The notes under the pieces are model-generated. The model did not search any database, was not told the origin of the DNA, and was given only the letters and a program-made list of their open reading frames with translations. Source: an uncultured Prevotella sp. (GTDB lineage Bacteria > Bacteroidota > Bacteroidia > Bacteroidales > Bacteroidaceae). From it: a stretch of 7,945 nucleotides of DNA. The translations under genes and the position numbers were made by a program. This document shows, piece after piece, positions 6,220 to 7,945 of the stretch. Location of the stretch: contig CAKQDQ010000109.1 in the NCBI GenBank assembly GCA_934229335.1, positions 1-7,945 of the forward strand, in the 5' to 3' direction. Numbering within the stretch: the stretch's first letter is position 1; each line of letters starts with the position of its first letter.

Positions 6220-7017
6220 ATGCGTTACTTCATACACCTCTCATACGACGGAACACGTTATCATGGTTGGCAAATTCAGCCCAACGGCATCTCAGTAGAA
6301 GGCGAGATAGAGCGTTGCCTCTCCATACTGCTGCGCACTCCTGTTGACATAGTAGGCGCAGGACGCACCGATGCTGGTGTTCATGCGCGCCATATGGTAG
6401 CGCATTTTGACGCCGTCTTGCCCGACTTCGCTTGTAAGAGTGGAGGCTACTCAACCCTTGAGTTCCGCCTTAACCGGATGTTGCCGCCAGATATACATAT
6501 ATATAAGGTGGAAGAAGTGCCAGACGACATGCACGCTCGCTTCTCAGCTACGGCACGAACATACCATTATTATATCTCCACAGTCCGCTCGCCCTTCTCT
6601 CGTCAGTATGTATGGCAGACGCATTTCAATCTCGATTTCGCGCTAATGAACGAGGCAGCGTCACTACTTCTCGACTATAAAGACTTCGCTTGTTTCTGTA
6701 AGAGCCATACAGATGTAAAGACAACGTTATGCGATGTCATGGAAGCACGGTGGATTCCAATAGCCCAAGGCATGGTGTCGCCATCATTCCCATTGTCCCT
6801 TGATGGCGATAGTGAGCCTACAGAATGGTATTTTCGCATCAAGGCCAACCGTTTCCTGCGTAACATGGTGCGAGCCGTTGTCGGTACCTTAGTAGAAGTA
6901 GGGCGTCATCGCATGACAATAGAAGAATTCCGTCAGGTCATAGAGGGCAAGAAACGCACGCAGGCAGGAGAGTCAATGCCCGGCAATGCATTGTTCTTAG
7001 AGAAAATAGAATACTAA
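6220..7017 (+). CDS. truA: tRNA pseudouridine(38-40) synthase TruA
   Basis: A 265-residue protein, close to the usual TruA length. It converts uridines 38-40 of the tRNA anticodon arm to pseudouridine. The catalytic block GAGRTDAGVHA is present with the nucleophilic Asp at D51. Other TruA segments follow in order: YDGTRYHGWQ (9-18), FSATARTYHYYIS, the DYKDFACFCKSH region, and near the C-terminus FRIKANRFLRNMVRAVVGTLVEVG, where the second domain folds over the active site. It lies 39 bp after the acyl-CoA ligase and has no visible promoter of its own, so the two probably share a transcript, although no functional link between them is evident. A compound hairpin ends it. The start is preceded by an A-rich leader and begins MRYFIHLSYDG, the expected N-terminus. 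Confidence 0.95.
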   Translation: MRYFIHLSYDGTRYHGWQIQPNGISVEGEIERCLSILLRTPVDIVGAGRTDAGVHARHMVAHFDAVLPDFACKSGGYSTLEFRLNRMLPPDIHIYKVEEVPDDMHARFSATARTYHYYISTVRSPFSRQYVWQTHFNLDFALMNEAASLLLDYKDFACFCKSHTDVKTTLCDVMEARWIPIAQGMVSPSFPLSLDGDSEPTEWYFRIKANRFLRNMVRAVVGTLVEVGRHRMTIEEFRQVIEGKKRTQAGESMPGNALFLEKIEY

Positions 7018-7031
7018 GAATTAAGAATTAA

Positions 7032-7106
7032 AAATGAAGAATGGGAGTTACTAAATAAAGAATTTAGAAACTCCCATTCTTCATTTAGTAACTCCCGTTT
7101 TTTATT
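7032..7106. terminator. Compound bidirectional terminator with two alternative hairpins
   Basis: Fold 1: AAATGAAGAATGGGAGTT (7032-7049) pairs perfectly with 7069-7086, and CTAAAT (7051-7056) with ATTTAG (7062-7067) after one A-A mismatch. Fold 2: GGGAGTTACTAAAT (7043-7056) pairs perfectly with 7083-7096 and can extend outward through A-T and G-T pairs to 7033/7106. Fold 2 ends in GTTTTTTATT, a good T-tract for the plus-strand truA transcript. Fold 1 read on the minus strand ends in TTTAATTC and suits the convergent RapZ-like gene. The folds share a left arm and exclude each other. Confidence 0.75.
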
Positions 7107-7134
7107 CTTCATTCTACATTTTTCATTCTTCATT
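7033..7134. repeat. ATTCTTCATT repeat cluster
   Basis: ATTCTTCATT occurs three times in direct orientation (7076-7085, 7104-7113, 7125-7134) and once inverted as AATGAAGAAT (7033-7042). The last copy covers the stop codon of the minus-strand gene (7130-7132). AT-rich intergenic repeats of this GAATTAAGAATTAAAAATGAAG style are common in Bacteroidota genomes, in my recollection. Confidence 0.7.
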
Positions 7135-7945
7135 TCTTTGCGGGGAACGTCTGTTCTATTTTTTGTTCCCTATGTACTAACCTTACTTCCACCCCAAACT
7201 TCTTACTGATATGCTCCGCAAGATGTTGCGCAGAGTAAACCGAGCGGTGTTGACCGCCAGTACATCCGAAAGAAAACATCAATGACGTAAAGCCACGCTG
7301 TATATATCGTGCCACATGAGCGTCAGCAAGTTTGTAAACAGACTCCAAGAAAGTAAGAATCTCCCCATCATCCTCCAAGAAACGTATCACAGGCTCGTCC
7401 AGACCAGTCAGCTTCTTGTACGGCTCATAGCGTCCAGGGTTATGCGTGCTACGGCAGTCGAAGACATATCCTCCTCCGTTGCCAGAGTCGTCAGCAGGAA
7501 TCCCCTTATGATAAGAGAACGAGAACACCTTAACCACCAACGGTCCCTTACCGTCATATTTAGAGAACGTCGCCTTACCGTCGGCAGGAACCGATTTGTA
7601 TGGATTAGCGTCCGTAGTGCGATAGCCATCCTTACGCTCCGCAGGCAACTCCTGTTCTACGGCAAACTGCGGCATCTCCGTTAATCGTTTCAGCACATCC
7701 ATAAGGTAAGGGTATGGGAAATCGTTACGCTCTATCAGCTGTCGCACATTCTGTATAGCAGGCGGTATGCTCTGAATAAAATGCGCCTTACGTTCAAAGT
7801 AACCTCTGAAGCCATACGCACCAAGCACCTGCAACGTGCGGAACAGCACGAATAGCTGTAGCCTTTCGTTGAAATACTTAAACGAAGGCACCTCCGTGTA
7901 TAACTTCAGCGCATCGTAATACTCCTTAATCAGCTCCTCCCTCAG
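7130..7945 (-). CDS. Kinase/RapZ C-terminal fusion protein (5' truncated)
   Basis: The frame stays open to the window edge, so the start lies outside; 271 residues are visible. A GTG at 7891 could be read as a start, but upstream codons continue in the same frame with protein-like sequence (LREELIKEYYDALKLYTE). The first part, with LQVLGAYGFRGYFERKAHFIQS, matches the end of an aminoglycoside-phosphotransferase-like kinase domain. The second part matches the RapZ C-terminal domain: VVKVFSFSYHKGIP, YVFDCRSTHNPGRYEPYKKLTGLD, and SFGCTGGQHRSVYSAQHLAEH. In E. coli RapZ this domain binds the small RNA GlmZ and senses glucosamine-6-phosphate, but there it follows a P-loop ATPase domain; here it follows a phosphotransferase-like domain, an arrangement I associate with Bacteroidota. 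The role here is unproven: sugar phosphorylation or cell-envelope precursor sensing is a guess. The C-terminal domain call is strong, the kinase call moderate because most of it is missing. Confidence 0.85.
   Translation of the reverse strand: MREELIKEYYDALKLYTEVPSFKYFNERLQLFVLFRTLQVLGAYGFRGYFERKAHFIQSIPPAIQNVRQLIERNDFPYPYLMDVLKRLTEMPQFAVEQELPAERKDGYRTTDANPYKSVPADGKATFSKYDGKGPLVVKVFSFSYHKGIPADDSGNGGGYVFDCRSTHNPGRYEPYKKLTGLDEPVIRFLEDDGEILTFLESVYKLADAHVARYIQRGFTSLMFSFGCTGGQHRSVYSAQHLAEHISKKFGVEVRLVHREQKIEQTFPAKK

Noticed and set aside
7033..7134. CRISPR-like array
   Set aside because: The repeats are 10 bp, partly inverted, irregularly spaced and separated by related AT-rich sequence, not by unique spacers.
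7316..7684. 122-residue plus-strand frame antisense to the RapZ-like gene
   Set aside because: The opposite strand has clear RapZ-C homology, and the antisense product is basic and without known motifs.

Overview
The window reads as chromosomal DNA of an anaerobic Bacteroidota, most likely Prevotellaceae. The signs are: four promoters of the Bacteroidetes sigma type (TAnnTTTG near -7, with TTTG or a near match 20 bp upstream in three of them), starts preceded by A-rich leaders without Shine-Dalgarno sequences, a DUF4301 protein, a kinase/RapZ-C-terminal fusion, and a dockerin-tailed M6-type peptidase. The species call is an inference from these features.

Layout. 1-759 (+): 3' part of a secreted M6-like metallopeptidase ending in a type I dockerin-like pair of calcium loops, closed by a strong hairpin terminator. 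913-1074 (+): a 53-residue rubredoxin gene with its own promoter, whose -33 box lies inside the U-tract of the preceding terminator. 1138-1176: a hairpin that can serve as terminator from both sides. 1222-2739 (-): DUF4301 protein. 2740-2936: divergent promoter region. 2937-3596 (+): LuxR/NarL-type response regulator. 3642-4397 (+): LytTR-type response regulator with a degenerate receiver. 4513-6180 (+): acetyl-CoA-synthetase-like acyl-CoA ligase with its own promoter. 6220-7017 (+): truA, probably co-transcribed with the ligase. 7032-7106: a compound hairpin with two competing folds. 7130-7945 (-): 3' part of an aminoglycoside-phosphotransferase-like/RapZ-C fusion, cut by the window edge. No stretch longer than 300 bases lacks a gene.

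How it fits together. Most genes look like independent single-gene or two-gene units of core or near-core metabolism. The part with the most unexplained biology is the regulatory block 2740-4397: a divergent promoter region, a response regulator with an intact phosphorylation pocket, and 45 bp downstream a LytTR regulator whose phospho-acceptor Asp is Glu and whose pocket Lys is Arg. No histidine kinase is in the window. I found no CRISPR array, tRNA, rRNA, insertion sequence or clear defence system. I do not see a convincing wholly new system; the pseudo-receiver LytTR protein, the competing terminator hairpins and the DUF4301 family are the best leads.
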